Source: Sulfitobacter sp. (GTDB taxonomy: Bacteria; Pseudomonadota; Alphaproteobacteria; Rhodobacterales; Rhodobacteraceae). From it: DNA of 64,000 bases. Shown here in pieces: positions 25,206 to 35,283 of this stretch (its first letter is position 1; the number at the start of each line of letters is the position of its first letter). The DNA is taken from contig JAFMGZ010000012.1 in NCBI GenBank assembly GCA_017854855.1, positions 1-64,000 on the forward strand. The letters run 5' to 3'. A model generated the notes under the pieces. It was not told the DNA's origin. It did not search any database and saw only the letters and a list, made by a program, of their open reading frames with translations. The translations under genes and the position numbers were made by a program.

Positions 25206-27850
25206 TTTTTGGCGGGGGCCTTTTTCTTTGCGGCAGGTTTCTTGGCCGCCGTCGCTGTGGCAGCGGTCTTTTTCGCGGCAGGTTTTTTTGTTGCTGCCTT
25301 CTTGGCCGGCGCTTTTTTCTTGGCGCTGGGCTTTTTCTTGCCTGCTTTCTCGGCGCGCTCATCTATCAGGTGCACGGCCTGCGCCATGGTCAGCTCTTCT
25401 GGGTCGACCGTGTCGGGGATCGTGGCGTTGATCTTTTCCCATTTCACGTAAGGGCCGTATTTGCCCTTCATCACATTGACCGGGCCACCGGCCTCTGGAT
25501 GCTCTCCCAATTCGCGCAGGGGCTTGGCGGCCTGACCACGCGCGCCCCGGCTTGCGACCTTTTCGGCCAGCAATTGCACCGCGCGGTTCATGCCAACGGT
25601 AAAGACCTCGTCGATGTTTTCCAGGTTGGCATTGGTGCCACCCCGGTCCGAAGTGCTTTCTGCATGTTTCAGATAAGGACCGTAGCGCCCGATGTTGGAC
25701 CAGACCATCACGCCGTCTTCGGGGTGCGGGCCGACCTGACGGGGCAGGCTGAGCAGCATCAGCGCGCGCTCAAGGTCCAGGTCCTCGGGTGGCCATTCCT
25801 TGGGGATCGACTGGCGTGGCGGCTTCTTGTTCTCTTCGGTCACGGCACCGCGCTGCACATAGGGGCCAAAGCGGCCCTTGAATACGCGGATTTCGTCGTC
25901 ACCATCGGTGCCCAGCAGCTTGCCATCAGGCGGAATGGCCGATGCCTCTGCCTCTGGGTTGGGCGGGCCAAAGGGCCGGGTATAGCGGCATTCCGGATAG
26001 CTGGAACATCCGATGAAGGCACCACCAGAGCGCGCGGTACGCATCGAAAGCCGCCCTGCGCCGCAATTCGGGCAAAGCCGTGGATCGCCACCATCTTCGG
26101 TGGGCGGGAACAGATGCGGCTCCAGCACCTCGTTGATCTTTTCCAGAACTTCGGTGATCCGCAGCTCTGAAGTTTCCGCGATCGCGGCAGAAAAATCGCG
26201 CCAGAAACGGCCCAGCACTTCCTTGTAATTGGCATCCGCCGCCGACACCTGGTCAAGCTGATCCTCAAGATCGGCAGTGAAGTCATAGCCGATGTATTTG
26301 CGGAAATAATTCTCAAGGAACGCCGTCACCAGACGGCCCTTGTCCTCGGGGATCAAACGCTGGCCTTCGCGGCGCACATAGCCACGGTCCTGAATCGTCG
26401 TGACGATGCTGGCATAGGTGGAGGGACGGCCGATGCCCAGTTCTTCCATCCGCTTGACCAATGTCGCTTCGGTATAGCGGGGCGGGGGCTGGGTGAAATG
26501 CTGCTCAGGCGTGACGGCGCGTTTGGCCATCTTGTCGCCTTCGCTGATCTGGGGCAGACGCTTGTCGTCTTCATCGACAACATCATCGCGGCCCTCTTCG
26601 TAGACCCGCAAGAACCCGTCAAACAGCATGACCTGACCCGTAGCGCGCAGGCCGACCTGACCGTCCTTGCTGCCTATTTCGACCGTGGTACGTTCAAGTT
26701 TGGCGCTTGCCATCTGACAGGCCAGCGTACGCTTCCAGATCAGATCATAAAGCTTGGCCTGATCGGACTCGAGCTTGAGGGCGGCGGCATCCATGGCCAT
26801 GTCGGTCGGGCGGATACATTCATGCGCTTCTTGCGCATTCTTGGCCTTGTTCTTGTAAATCCGCGGCTCGCCCGGGACATATTCCGCGCCATAGCGGTTC
26901 TTGATCGCATCACGGGCCATGGTCACCGCTTCGGGTGCCATGTCGATGCCGTCGGTTCGCATGTAGGTGATGTGCCCGGCTTCATAAAGGCGCTGGGCGG
27001 CACCCATGGTCTGTTTGGCCCCCATGCCGAATTTGCGGCTGGCTTCTTGCTGCAAGGTTGAGGTCATGAAAGGGGCGGATGGGTTGCGCGTGGCCGGTTT
27101 CGCCTCGACAGAGGTGACGCTCAGGTCCCGGCTGCTGATAGCCTGCACGGCCATTTCGGCCTGTGTGCCGTCAGACAGGTCGAATTTGTCGAGCCTCTTG
27201 CCTGCCAGCGTCGTCAGCCGCGCCTCAAATTCCTGACCGCGTGGCGTGGCAAGCAATGCCTTGACGCTCCAGTATTCGCGGGCGCGAAACGCCTCAATCT
27301 CCATCTCGCGTTCCACGATGATGCGCAGGGTCACCGATTGCACGCGTCCGGCAGATTTCGCACCGGGCAGCTTGCGCCAGAGCACGGGAGACAGGTTGAA
27401 GCCCACCAGATAGTCCAGCGCCCGGCGGGCCAGATAGGCCTCGACCAACGGCATATCGACCTGACGCGGGTTCTGCATCGCTTCGGTCACGGCCTTCTTG
27501 GTGATCTGGTTGAACACCACCCGGCTGACCGGGGTGTCCTTCTTGATCGACTTGCGCTGGGTCAGCGCCTCTTGCAGATGCCAGCTGATCGCTTCGCCCT
27601 CGCGGTCGGGGTCGGTTGCGAGGATCAGTTCATTGTCCTCTTTCAGCGCGTCGGCAATCGCTTTGACGTGTTTCTTGCTGTCGCTTGCGATTTCCCACTT
27701 CATGTCGAATTCATGGTCGGTGTCGACTGAACCATCCTTGGGTGGCAGGTCACGCACATGGCCGTAAGAAGCAAGAACGGTGTAATTACTGCCCAAATAC
27801 TTGTTGATCGTTTTGGCCTTGGCCGGGGATTCGACAACAACTACGGGCAT
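25196..27850 (-). CDS. topA: DNA topoisomerase I
   Basis: Relaxes negative supercoils. It is 884 residues: Toprim domain at the N-terminus (VVVESPAKAKTI, DPDREGE at 80-86), the catalytic tyrosine Y296 in TYMRTDG, one C4 zinc finger near 590-620 (CPNCGAG and CSSYPEC) and several GRYGPYVQ-type repeats. A Lys/Ala/Pro-rich tail of some 45 residues ends the protein, as common in this class. The start ATG 27850 gives MPVVVVESPAKA; the reading to 27988 has a non-family extension. Confidence 0.96.
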   Translation of the reverse strand: MPVVVVESPAKAKTINKYLGSNYTVLASYGHVRDLPPKDGSVDTDHEFDMKWEIASDSKKHVKAIADALKEDNELILATDPDREGEAISWHLQEALTQRKSIKKDTPVSRVVFNQITKKAVTEAMQNPRQVDMPLVEAYLARRALDYLVGFNLSPVLWRKLPGAKSAGRVQSVTLRIIVEREMEIEAFRAREYWSVKALLATPRGQEFEARLTTLAGKRLDKFDLSDGTQAEMAVQAISSRDLSVTSVEAKPATRNPSAPFMTSTLQQEASRKFGMGAKQTMGAAQRLYEAGHITYMRTDGIDMAPEAVTMARDAIKNRYGAEYVPGEPRIYKNKAKNAQEAHECIRPTDMAMDAAALKLESDQAKLYDLIWKRTLACQMASAKLERTTVEIGSKDGQVGLRATGQVMLFDGFLRVYEEGRDDVVDEDDKRLPQISEGDKMAKRAVTPEQHFTQPPPRYTEATLVKRMEELGIGRPSTYASIVTTIQDRGYVRREGQRLIPEDKGRLVTAFLENYFRKYIGYDFTADLEDQLDQVSAADANYKEVLGRFWRDFSAAIAETSELRITEVLEKINEVLEPHLFPPTEDGGDPRLCPNCGAGRLSMRTARSGGAFIGCSSYPECRYTRPFGPPNPEAEASAIPPDGKLLGTDGDDEIRVFKGRFGPYVQRGAVTEENKKPPRQSIPKEWPPEDLDLERALMLLSLPRQVGPHPEDGVMVWSNIGRYGPYLKHAESTSDRGGTNANLENIDEVFTVGMNRAVQLLAEKVASRGARGQAAKPLRELGEHPEAGGPVNVMKGKYGPYVKWEKINATIPDTVDPEELTMAQAVHLIDERAEKAGKKKPSAKKKAPAKKAATKKPAAKKTAATATAAKKPAAKKKAPAKKAD

Positions 27851-27955
27851 AAAATCTGACACCTTTGGTAAGAAAATGCATGGGCTTTGCGCTGCCACAT
27901 GTGGGATCACCGGGGGTATTGTCAATGCGGCTGCTGCGAATGGTTGATCGGAAAA

Positions 27956-27969
27956 AGGCAAATTTGCCT
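27956..27969. promoter_or_regulatory. Palindrome in the dprA-topA gap
   Basis: AGGCAAATTTGCCT is a perfect 14-base palindrome about 105 bases upstream of the topA start, in a 220-base gap. It has the form of an operator for a dimeric regulator, but I cannot name the protein. Confidence 0.3.
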
Positions 27970-28070
27970 GTAGTTTGTCGGCTGGCAACCGAATTCTGCC
28001 ATCAAGCCATCCTTTGGCATCTGCTATGAAAAGGCCGGTATTTGATGAGGGAAATCAGCTGTGAAGCAAG

Positions 28071-29216
28071 CTAGATCACAAGACTGAGAAGGCCGCCCGG
28101 ACGTCGCGCAATCTGCCCCTCAAGCTCAAGATCAACCAAGGCGGGTGCGACATCGGCGGCAGCTACCTGCAGATCGCGGATCAGCTGATCCTCGGCCAGT
28201 GGCGACGGGCCAAGCCGGGCCAGAATTTGGGAATGCAGGGCCGCTGTGTCGCGCAAACTACGTGGCGGTGTGGGAAGATGCGGTGCCGGTTCGGGCGCCG
28301 GTTGGGCTGTCTGGGTGGCTGCGGTCAACGCCTCGATCACATCTGCGGCAGAGCGGACCAATGTCGCCCCATCGCGCAGCAGCATGTTGCAGCCAGCGGC
28401 GCGGGCGTCAAAGGGATGGCCGGGCACTGCCAACACCTCGCGCCCCTGATCAAGCGCGTCGCGCGCGGTGATCAGGCTGCCCGATCTTGCGGCGGCCTCA
28501 ACCACGATCGTTGCTTGCGACAGACCTGAAATGATGCGGTTGCGGCTGGGAAAATGCCGGGCCATCGGCTGCAACCCGATGGGTTGTTCGGACAGGCGCA
28601 GACCGGTTTGCGCGATCGACAGGGCAAGCTGGGTGTTTTCAGTCGGATAGATCACATCAACGCCGCCTGCCTGCACCGCAATCGTGCCGGTGCCCAGTGC
28701 CGCAAGATGCGCGGCCGCATCAACGCCCCGCGCCAGTCCAGAGACCACAACAAAGCCCGCGCTGCCCAGATCGCGCGCCAGTGCCGCAGCCATACGCGTG
28801 CCCAGTGATGATGCGTTGCGCGCCCCGACCAGCGACACCATGGGCCGGTGCAGCAAAGACAGATCACCAATCACCCACAAAAAGGGGGGCGCATCATCAA
28901 TCTGTGACAAGGACGCAGGATAGGCCGCATCGCCGCAAGCGACCAATGTGGCACCTGCGGCCCTTGCCGCCTTCAGTTCGGCCCGGATTACCCCTTCGGG
29001 ACAAATTCGGTAGTCCGAAACGCCCGCGGCGCGCGCCACCTGTGGCAGCGCGGCCAGCGCATTCTGCGCAGTGCCATGTTCAGTCAGCAGTCGTTTATAC
29101 GTCGCTATGCCGACCCGGCGCGAGCGCAACAGACGAAGGCGGGCAAACTGTTCGTCTTCCGGGGTGGGTGGGAGTGGGGGGTGAGTGGAAGAAGGATTGT
29201 GGTCCTTGTCAGTCAT
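28071..29216 (-). CDS. dprA: DNA-processing protein DprA
   Basis: Binds incoming single-stranded DNA and loads RecA during natural transformation. It is 381 residues: a Pro-rich N-terminus, a SAM-like segment, then the Rossmann-like domain with GLARGVDAAAHLAAL and FPSRNRIISGLS, and a C-terminal winged-helix (DML1-like) domain from about 320. The gene lies upstream of topA on the same strand, a pairing seen widely. The C-terminal region ends RRPGGLLSLVI. Confidence 0.93.
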   Translation of the reverse strand: MTDKDHNPSSTHPPLPPTPEDEQFARLRLLRSRRVGIATYKRLLTEHGTAQNALAALPQVARAAGVSDYRICPEGVIRAELKAARAAGATLVACGDAAYPASLSQIDDAPPFLWVIGDLSLLHRPMVSLVGARNASSLGTRMAAALARDLGSAGFVVVSGLARGVDAAAHLAALGTGTIAVQAGGVDVIYPTENTQLALSIAQTGLRLSEQPIGLQPMARHFPSRNRIISGLSQATIVVEAAARSGSLITARDALDQGREVLAVPGHPFDARAAGCNMLLRDGATLVRSAADVIEALTAATQTAQPAPEPAPHLPTPPRSLRDTAALHSQILARLGPSPLAEDQLIRDLQVAAADVAPALVDLELEGQIARRPGGLLSLVI

Positions 29217-29328
29217 CCCGCGTCTCCGTCCGTTGCAGAATCAGGTATAGAATCCCTTGGTTAACAGTACATGAACGGGTTGCAGCCAAGATCCGGCAGC
29301 TTTGGGAGCCAAGCAGATGAACCCCGCC

Positions 29329-30750
29329 TCAGGTCGCAGAGCCACCCACCGTCAGACCGCCGATCAATAGCGTAGGCTGGCCCACGCCAACCGGCACCCA
29401 TTGCCCTTGCTTGCCGCAATTGCCCATGCCCGGATCAAGCGCAGGATCATTGCCAATGCCCCTGATCTGCTTGAGCGCGGTCGCACCATCCCCGATCAAC
29501 GTGGCCCCCGTCACCGGTGCACCGATGACGCCGTCCTTGACGCGGTAGGCTTCGGTGCAGGAAAAGACGAATTTGCCATTGGTGATATCCACCTGACCGC
29601 CGCCAAAGCCAACGGCATAGATGCCGTCTTTCAGCCCCGCCACAAGATCGCCCGGTGCCGCATCGCCGCCCAACATATAGGTATTGGTCATGCGGGGCAT
29701 CGGGATATGGGCATAGGACTGCCGCCGCCCGTTCCCGGTGCTTTTGACCCCCATCAGGCGGGCATTCTGGCGGTCTTGCATATAGCCCACCAGTTTGCCG
29801 TCCTCGATCAATATGTTCTTTGCCGACGGCGTGCCCTCATCATCTACGCTGATGGACCCACGACGGTCCGGGATCGTGCCATCGTCCAGCACGGTGACCC
29901 CCTTGGCCGCGATCTGCTGGCCCATCAGGCCCGCAAATGCAGAGGTCCCCTTGCGGTTGAAATCCCCCTCCAGCCCATGCCCGATCGCTTCGTGTAGCAA
30001 AATGCCGGGCCAGCCCGGACCCAGCACCACATCCATGACACCCGCAGGGGCCGGAACCGCCTCAAGGTTCACCGAAGCGATTCGAACCGCCTCGCGGGCT
30101 TTGGCCTGCCAGTCTGCGGGGTCCAGCAAACCATCCAGCCCAACCCGTCCGCCGCCACCCGCGCTGCCGCTTTCGCGCCGGCCGGCGTGTTCCAGGATGA
30201 CAGAGACGTTGATCCGCGTCATTGGCCGCACGTCGCGCACCGAGAGACCCTCTGGGCGCAGAATCTCAACCTCTTGCAAGCTGGCGGCGATGCTGGCCGT
30301 GACCTGAACGACCCGTTTGTCCAGATCACGGACAAAACTGTCGATCTCGCGCAAAGTCTCTATTTTTACTGGAAATGTCGCACCCTCTATCGGATCGGCG
30401 TCGGTATAGAGTTTCTGGTTCGTGCCCTCTGGGGCATCTGCCCAGGTGCCGCCACCATCGCCAACGGCAAGCCGGGCGGTCTGGGCCGCGCGGCGCAGGG
30501 CCGCGTGTGATATTTCGGTGGAATGGGCATAGCCTGCCACCTCACCGCGCACGGCCCGCAAGCCAAACCCCTCTGAGGCATCGTAGCTGGCGGTCTTGAG
30601 CCGCCCATCGTCAAACATCAGCGCCTCGGACCGGCGGCGCTCCAAGAACAGTTCCCCGTCATCGGCCCCGGCTACGGCCTCGCGCAGGATATTCAGGGCG
30701 GTTTCCCGGTCCAAGAGGGTTTCAAAAGGCGAAAATGGCGTGCTGCTCAT
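29329..30750 (-). CDS. tldD: Metalloprotease TldD
   Basis: 473 residues, family U62. TldD with its partner TldE/PmbA forms a processing protease that degrades or matures peptides. The zinc motif H253-E254-x3-H258 (HEAIGHG) is present. The start MSSTPFSPF at 30750 has AGGA nine bases upstream; the longer reading to 30891 has no family similarity. No tldE/pmbA lies nearby. It is divergent from the oxidase operon across a 177-base gap. Confidence 0.95.
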   Translation of the reverse strand: MSSTPFSPFETLLDRETALNILREAVAGADDGELFLERRRSEALMFDDGRLKTASYDASEGFGLRAVRGEVAGYAHSTEISHAALRRAAQTARLAVGDGGGTWADAPEGTNQKLYTDADPIEGATFPVKIETLREIDSFVRDLDKRVVQVTASIAASLQEVEILRPEGLSVRDVRPMTRINVSVILEHAGRRESGSAGGGGRVGLDGLLDPADWQAKAREAVRIASVNLEAVPAPAGVMDVVLGPGWPGILLHEAIGHGLEGDFNRKGTSAFAGLMGQQIAAKGVTVLDDGTIPDRRGSISVDDEGTPSAKNILIEDGKLVGYMQDRQNARLMGVKSTGNGRRQSYAHIPMPRMTNTYMLGGDAAPGDLVAGLKDGIYAVGFGGGQVDITNGKFVFSCTEAYRVKDGVIGAPVTGATLIGDGATALKQIRGIGNDPALDPGMGNCGKQGQWVPVGVGQPTLLIGGLTVGGSAT

Positions 30751-30927
30751 CAAAGTAATCCTGTTTTTGCGCAAGAAATGCGGTCTCGCGTCTGTTTGCC
30801 GCAATCGAATGGCTTTATCTTGTCCTAAGAATATGATTGTAAGCACGCAGATGACAACGGCAGGGTAAAGACCAAACTCTTCGCCGCACAACAGTAGCCA
30901 ATATTGGTCACAAGATCAGGACGACAC

Positions 30928-31851
30928 ATGAAACATCTTCTCTCTCTCAGTGCGCTCATGGCCAGCCTTTCCGCCCTGCCTGCAATGGCGCAGGATGCCC
31001 TACGGATCGACGGTCTTGAAGTGATTGGTGCGCCGGTCGACGGCAAAATGGGTTTTCAGCCTGCCGTAACGCGTCTGGCGCAGGATATTCACGACCTCGA
31101 CTGGCTGATTCTGGTGATCATCACCGCGATCACCGTTTTGGTAACCGGTCTGATGGCCTGGGTGATCATCCGCTATAACGCCAAGCGTAACCCGAAGCCC
31201 GCGACATTTACCCACCACACCCCGGTAGAGATTGCATGGACCGTCGGTCCGATCCTGATCCTGGTGCTGATCGGTGCCTATTCGCTGCCGATTTTGTTCC
31301 GCCAGCAGGAAATCCCGCAGGCTGACCTGACCATCAAAGCCATCGGCAACCAGTGGTATTGGTCTTACGAATATGTAGACGAAGGTTTTGGTTTCGACAG
31401 CTACATGATCGGTGCGCCCGCAACCCTGACAGCCGAAGAAGAAGCAGCTGGTGCAATCCCCAACCGTCTTGACGACATCATGATCGCCAAACTTGAGGCA
31501 GCTGGGTATTCGCGGAACGAATGGCTGCTGGCAACGGATACAGCTGTTGTTGTGCCAATCAACAAGACCGTCGTCGTTCAGGTAACAGGCTCTGACGTGA
31601 TCCACGCATGGACGATCCCCGCCTTTGGGGTCAAGCAGGACGCCGTTCCTGGCCGTCTGGCGGAACTGTGGTTCAAGGCAGAGAAAGAAGGCGTGTACTT
31701 TGGTCAGTGTTCTGAGCTTTGCGGTCCTGCGCATGCCTACATGCCGATCACAGTCAAAGTCGTATCCGAAGAGGCATATGAAGAATGGGTGGGCAAGGCC
31801 GCGGCAGAATACGCTGGCACCCCACAGCCTTTGACGGTCGCCTCTAACTAA
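30928..31851 (+). CDS. ctaC: Cytochrome c oxidase subunit II
   Basis: 307 residues of an aa3-type oxidase. The signal peptide ends near PAMA (21), with two membrane helices at about 58-82 and 103-122 and a periplasmic cupredoxin domain. The CuA ligands are H226, C261, E263, C265, H269 and M272. The start ATG 30928 follows AGGA at seven bases. It heads the operon with ctaB, a small protein, ctaG and ctaE; twin hairpins follow it. Subunit I (ctaD) is not in the window. Confidence 0.97.
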   Translation: MKHLLSLSALMASLSALPAMAQDALRIDGLEVIGAPVDGKMGFQPAVTRLAQDIHDLDWLILVIITAITVLVTGLMAWVIIRYNAKRNPKPATFTHHTPVEIAWTVGPILILVLIGAYSLPILFRQQEIPQADLTIKAIGNQWYWSYEYVDEGFGFDSYMIGAPATLTAEEEAAGAIPNRLDDIMIAKLEAAGYSRNEWLLATDTAVVVPINKTVVVQVTGSDVIHAWTIPAFGVKQDAVPGRLAELWFKAEKEGVYFGQCSELCGPAHAYMPITVKVVSEEAYEEWVGKAAAEYAGTPQPLTVASN

Positions 31852-31857
31852 GAATGA

Positions 31858-31919
31858 ACGCAAAGCGGCCAGCCGGGCTGCTTTGCGTCTCCTCTTGCGC
31901 GCAAAGCTTCAGGCTTTGC
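31858..31919 (+). terminator. Two tandem hairpins between ctaC and ctaB (attenuator-like)
   Basis: ACGCAAAGC (31858-31866) pairs with GCTTTGCGT (31880-31888). Directly after, GCAAAGC (31901-31907) pairs with GCTTTGC (31913-31919), followed by CCCCTTTT. The two share the same arm sequence, so alternative pairings are possible. They lie 6 bases after the ctaC stop and would let most transcripts end after the structural subunit, with fewer reaching the assembly gene ctaB. Confidence 0.6.
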
Positions 31920-31945
31920 CCCTTTTACAGAACTGAAGGTGCCCC

Positions 31946-32884
31946 ATGACGGACATCACCAACACCCCTGCGGCCGAACACGAAGCGCAATTGGGCGACT
32001 ATTTCGCGCTGTTGAAGCCCCGCGTGATGCAACTGGTGGTCTTTACGGCCGTTGTCGGCATGTTGGCGGCCCCCGCATCGGTTCACCCTGTCATTGGTTT
32101 TGCCTCAATCCTGTTCGTGGCCATAGGTGCGGGCGCATCCGGTGCGCTGAACATGTGGTGGGACGCCGATATCGACGCTGTAATGCGGCGCACGGCCAAG
32201 CGGCCGATCCCTGCGGGCAAGGTCCAGCCGGGCGAAGCGCTGGCATTGGGCGTCGCCCTGTCGGGCCTGTCAGTCATGATGCTGGCACTTAGCGCCAATT
32301 TGTTGGCGGCGGGCATGCTGCTCTTTACCATCCTTTTCTACGCCGTTGTCTATTCCATGTGGCTCAAGCGGGCGACGCCACAGAACATCGTCATCGGCGG
32401 TGCTGCAGGTGCCTTTCCCCCGGTCATTGGCTGGATCATCGCAACCGGCAGCTTTTCCGTTGAGGCATGGTTGATGTTCGCCCTGATCTTTATGTGGACA
32501 CCGCCGCATTTCTGGGCGCTGGCGCTGTTCATGCGGTCCGACTATGACGATGCCAAGGTGCCGATGCTGACCGTGACCCATGGCCGCCCCGCCACGCGCC
32601 GTCACATTCTGGCCTATACCGTGCTGCTGGCGGTTCTGGCTGTTGGCACCGGCTTTACCGCGATTGGTGGCTATATCTATCTGAGCTTTGCCGTGGTGCT
32701 GAACGTACTGTTCCTGATCGGTGCCTACCGCATCTGGCAGCGCGACGAAGAGATGTCTGAAGAGGACAATTACAAGGTAGAACGTCAGTTCTTCCGGTTG
32801 TCCCTGTATTATTTGTTCCTGCATTTTGGCGCGATTCTGATCGAAGCCACTTTGCGTCCATATGGATTGGGAGGCTGGTCATGA
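31946..32884 (+). CDS. ctaB: Protoheme IX farnesyltransferase (heme O synthase)
   Basis: Adds a farnesyl group to heme B to make heme O, on the way to heme A. It is 312 residues with about eight membrane helices. The prenyl-diphosphate motif NMWWDADID is at 69-77 and a second acidic motif (SDYDDAKVPM) is present. AAGG precedes ATG 31946. The stop overlaps the next start as ATGA (32881-32884). Confidence 0.96.
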   Translation: MTDITNTPAAEHEAQLGDYFALLKPRVMQLVVFTAVVGMLAAPASVHPVIGFASILFVAIGAGASGALNMWWDADIDAVMRRTAKRPIPAGKVQPGEALALGVALSGLSVMMLALSANLLAAGMLLFTILFYAVVYSMWLKRATPQNIVIGGAAGAFPPVIGWIIATGSFSVEAWLMFALIFMWTPPHFWALALFMRSDYDDAKVPMLTVTHGRPATRRHILAYTVLLAVLAVGTGFTAIGGYIYLSFAVVLNVLFLIGAYRIWQRDEEMSEEDNYKVERQFFRLSLYYLFLHFGAILIEATLRPYGLGGWS

Positions 32885-33069
32885 GCATTCGCGCAGAACA
32901 TGAACTTCATGGGCGCCGCAAGGGGCGCAACGTGGGCGTGGGCCTGATGTTGGCTGGTTTCGTCGTCCTGATCATGGTCATGACATTTGTAAAAATCACT
33001 GAAACGGATTTCGCGCGTGCGCCCGGTACGGCGAATTCCGCTGTCGGCACAACGGAGATCAAGAACTGA
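32881..33069 (+). CDS. Small single-pass membrane protein in the oxidase operon
   Basis: 62 residues: a basic cytoplasmic start (HGRRKGRN), one hydrophobic helix at about 19-38 and a polar C-terminus. Similar short reading frames sit between ctaB and ctaG in related bacteria; I do not know a proven function and no gene symbol is assigned. It overlaps ctaB by four bases and ends one base into ctaG, so all three are translationally coupled. A role in oxidase assembly is inference. Confidence 0.75.
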   Translation: MSIRAEHELHGRRKGRNVGVGLMLAGFVVLIMVMTFVKITETDFARAPGTANSAVGTTEIKN

Positions 33070-33644
33070 TGGCACTTTCCGGACCAGCAAAGACCGTAGC
33101 ACAAACCGTATCACTGGTGGTGGTCATGGGCGGGCTCGCCTGGGCTTCGGTTCCGTTTTACGATTGGTTTTGCCGTGTAACAGGCTTTGGCGGTGTGCCG
33201 CAGCAGGTCACGGCAGGGTCTGACGACATTCTGGACCAGACCGTAAAGGTCAGGTTTGATGGCACGCTGAACAGTAATATGGCCTGGGAATTCAAACCGG
33301 TCGTGCGCGAAATGGAAGTGCGCATCGGTGAGACAGCTTTGGCCTTTTACGAGGCTTATAACCCGACCAATCGGCCGATTGCGGGCCAGGCCAGCTATAA
33401 CGTGACGCCCTACACGGCGGGCGCGTTTTTCGACAAGATCGAATGCTTTTGCTTTCAGGAACAGGTCCTGGCACCCGGCGAACGGGTTCAGATGCCTGTC
33501 AGCTTCTTTGTCGATCCAGAAATCGTCAATGACCGTGATGGCAGGTATGTACACACCATCACGCTTTCCTATACATTCTACGAAATTGACCTGCCGGAGG
33601 GGTATGCCGCCCTTGAGCAGGACACAACAACCGGCTTGAACTAA
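33069..33644 (+). CDS. ctaG: Cytochrome c oxidase assembly protein CtaG/Cox11
   Basis: Delivers copper to the CuB site of subunit I. It is 191 residues: one N-terminal membrane helix (about 13-30), then a periplasmic domain with the copper motif CFCFQEQ (C126, C128) and C35 after the helix. The start codon ATG 33069 overlaps the previous stop codon (TGATG). Confidence 0.96.
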   Translation: MALSGPAKTVAQTVSLVVVMGGLAWASVPFYDWFCRVTGFGGVPQQVTAGSDDILDQTVKVRFDGTLNSNMAWEFKPVVREMEVRIGETALAFYEAYNPTNRPIAGQASYNVTPYTAGAFFDKIECFCFQEQVLAPGERVQMPVSFFVDPEIVNDRDGRYVHTITLSYTFYEIDLPEGYAALEQDTTTGLN

Positions 33645-33660
33645 GAAGGGACCGCCAGCC

Positions 33661-34470
33661 ATGGCCCACGCAAAGAACCACGATTACCATATTCTCGCTC
33701 CGTCCAGCTGGCCTCTCTTGGGGGCGCTGGCAGGATTTGTCATGCTTTTCGGCGCTGTGCTGTGGATGCATGACGGGACACCATTTGTCTTTCTTGGTGG
33801 CTTTGTTGCCGTCCTTTATGTGATGTTCGGCTGGTGGCGTGATGTCGTGCTGGAAAGCCGGATTGGCGACCATACCCCGGTGGTCCGCATTGGCCTGCGC
33901 TACGGTTTCATCCTGTTCATCATGTCCGAAGTGATGTTCTTTGCCGCCTGGTTCTGGTCTTTCTTCAAACATGCAATGTATCCGATGAACGAATACGTCG
34001 GCTCCGAATATGTGCCGCCGTTTATTTATCAGGTAGATGCCTTTCACTTGCCGCTGATCAACACTTTGGTGCTGCTGCTGTCAGGCTGTGCCGTGACTTG
34101 GGCACACCATGCGCTGGTGCATGAAAACAACCGCAAGGACCTGATTTCAGGTCTGGCCATCGGCATCGTTCTGGGCATCGTCTTTACTGCGCTACAGGCC
34201 TATGAATACGCGCATTTGCTGCACGAAGGTTGGGAATTTGGCGGCGACAAATTCTATTCCAACTTCTTTATGGCCACCGGGTTTCACGGTGCGCATGTGA
34301 TCATCGGGACAATCTTCCTTGGCGTTTGTCTGATCCGCGCGATGAAAGGTGATTTCACACCTGAGCGTCACGTCGGCTTTGAGGCGGCGGCTTGGTACTG
34401 GCACTTTGTTGACGTTGTATGGCTCTTCTTGTTCTTTGCCGTCTACGTTTTCGGAATTCCGTCCAACTAA
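33661..34470 (+). CDS. ctaE: Cytochrome c oxidase subunit III
   Basis: 269 residues with seven predicted membrane helices and the segments [15 protein letters not shown] and [13 protein letters not shown] typical of subunit III. It is the last gene before the operon terminator at 34552-34585. GAAGGGA lies before the start ATG 33661. The N-terminal His/Tyr-containing start is normal for this family. Confidence 0.97.
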   Translation: MAHAKNHDYHILAPSSWPLLGALAGFVMLFGAVLWMHDGTPFVFLGGFVAVLYVMFGWWRDVVLESRIGDHTPVVRIGLRYGFILFIMSEVMFFAAWFWSFFKHAMYPMNEYVGSEYVPPFIYQVDAFHLPLINTLVLLLSGCAVTWAHHALVHENNRKDLISGLAIGIVLGIVFTALQAYEYAHLLHEGWEFGGDKFYSNFFMATGFHGAHVIIGTIFLGVCLIRAMKGDFTPERHVGFEAAAWYWHFVDVVWLFLFFAVYVFGIPSN

Positions 34471-34547
34471 GAATTCCGTCCAACCCGGATGGACACATGA
34501 TCGTGTGAATGCAGGGTTGCATCTGCCGCCATGATCCTTGAAAACGC

Positions 34548-34585
34548 AAAGCGCGCGAACCTTCAGTTCGCGCGTTTCTTCTTTG
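34548..34585 (+). terminator. Terminator of the oxidase operon
   Basis: CGCGCGAAC (34552-34560) and GTTCGCGCG (34566-34574) form a perfect 9-bp stem with a CTTCA loop, preceded by AAA and followed by TTTCTTCTTT. It ends the ctaC-ctaE operon before surf1. Confidence 0.85.
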
Positions 34586-34601
34586 ATGCTGAGACTGCTT
34601 C

Positions 34602-35279
34602 ATGAGCCGCGCGCTGTTCCTAATAATCATCGGCCTTGGCGGCGCTGCCATTCTGGTATCGCTTGGGGTTTGGCAGGTGCAGCGACTGGCCTGGAAACAG
34701 GCGATCATCGCAGATATCGACACCCGCATCCTTGCCGAACCCGTCCCACTGCCAGCAGTGCTTGACCCGCAGGCGGATGCCTATCTGCCCGTTATGATCA
34801 CGGGTTCCTTTCGCGGCGACACCATGCGTATCCTTGTGTCGCAAAAGCACATCGGGGCGGGGTATCGTCTGATCACGGCATTAGACACCGAAGGCCGTTC
34901 TGTTCTGGTTGATCGCGGTTTTATTCCCGTTGGACAAAATGCCGCCCTGCCACCTGCGGGCCCCGTGTCGGTCACGGGCAACCTGCAATGGCCCCAGGAA
35001 ACCGACGGTTTCACGCCAGAGCCGGATTTGGCAAACAACATCTGGTTTGCCCGCGATGTGCCGTCCTTGGCGCAGGCATTGGGCACGGAGCCGGTCCTTG
35101 TCGTCGCGCGCGGCCTGTCACCCCAGGACCCTGCCGTCACACCTTTTCCGGTGGACACAAGCCGCATCCCGAACGATCACCTGCAATATGCCATCACGTG
35201 GTTCTCACTGGCAGCCATCTGGCTGACCATGTCGCTTCTATTCCTGCGCCGCCGTCGCGGCCAACGCTCCGAAAGCTGA
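34602..35279 (+). CDS. SURF1 family cytochrome oxidase assembly protein
   Basis: 225 residues with a membrane helix at each end (about 4-22 and 198-216) and the soluble domain between them, ending in the typical NDHLQYAITWFSLA segment. SURF1 proteins assist heme A insertion into subunit I. It lies after the oxidase terminator but still on the same strand, with thrC following four bases later, so it may be transcribed from its own promoter or by read-through. Confidence 0.9.
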   Translation: MSRALFLIIIGLGGAAILVSLGVWQVQRLAWKQAIIADIDTRILAEPVPLPAVLDPQADAYLPVMITGSFRGDTMRILVSQKHIGAGYRLITALDTEGRSVLVDRGFIPVGQNAALPPAGPVSVTGNLQWPQETDGFTPEPDLANNIWFARDVPSLAQALGTEPVLVVARGLSPQDPAVTPFPVDTSRIPNDHLQYAITWFSLAAIWLTMSLLFLRRRRGQRSES

Positions 35280-35283
35280 CCCC

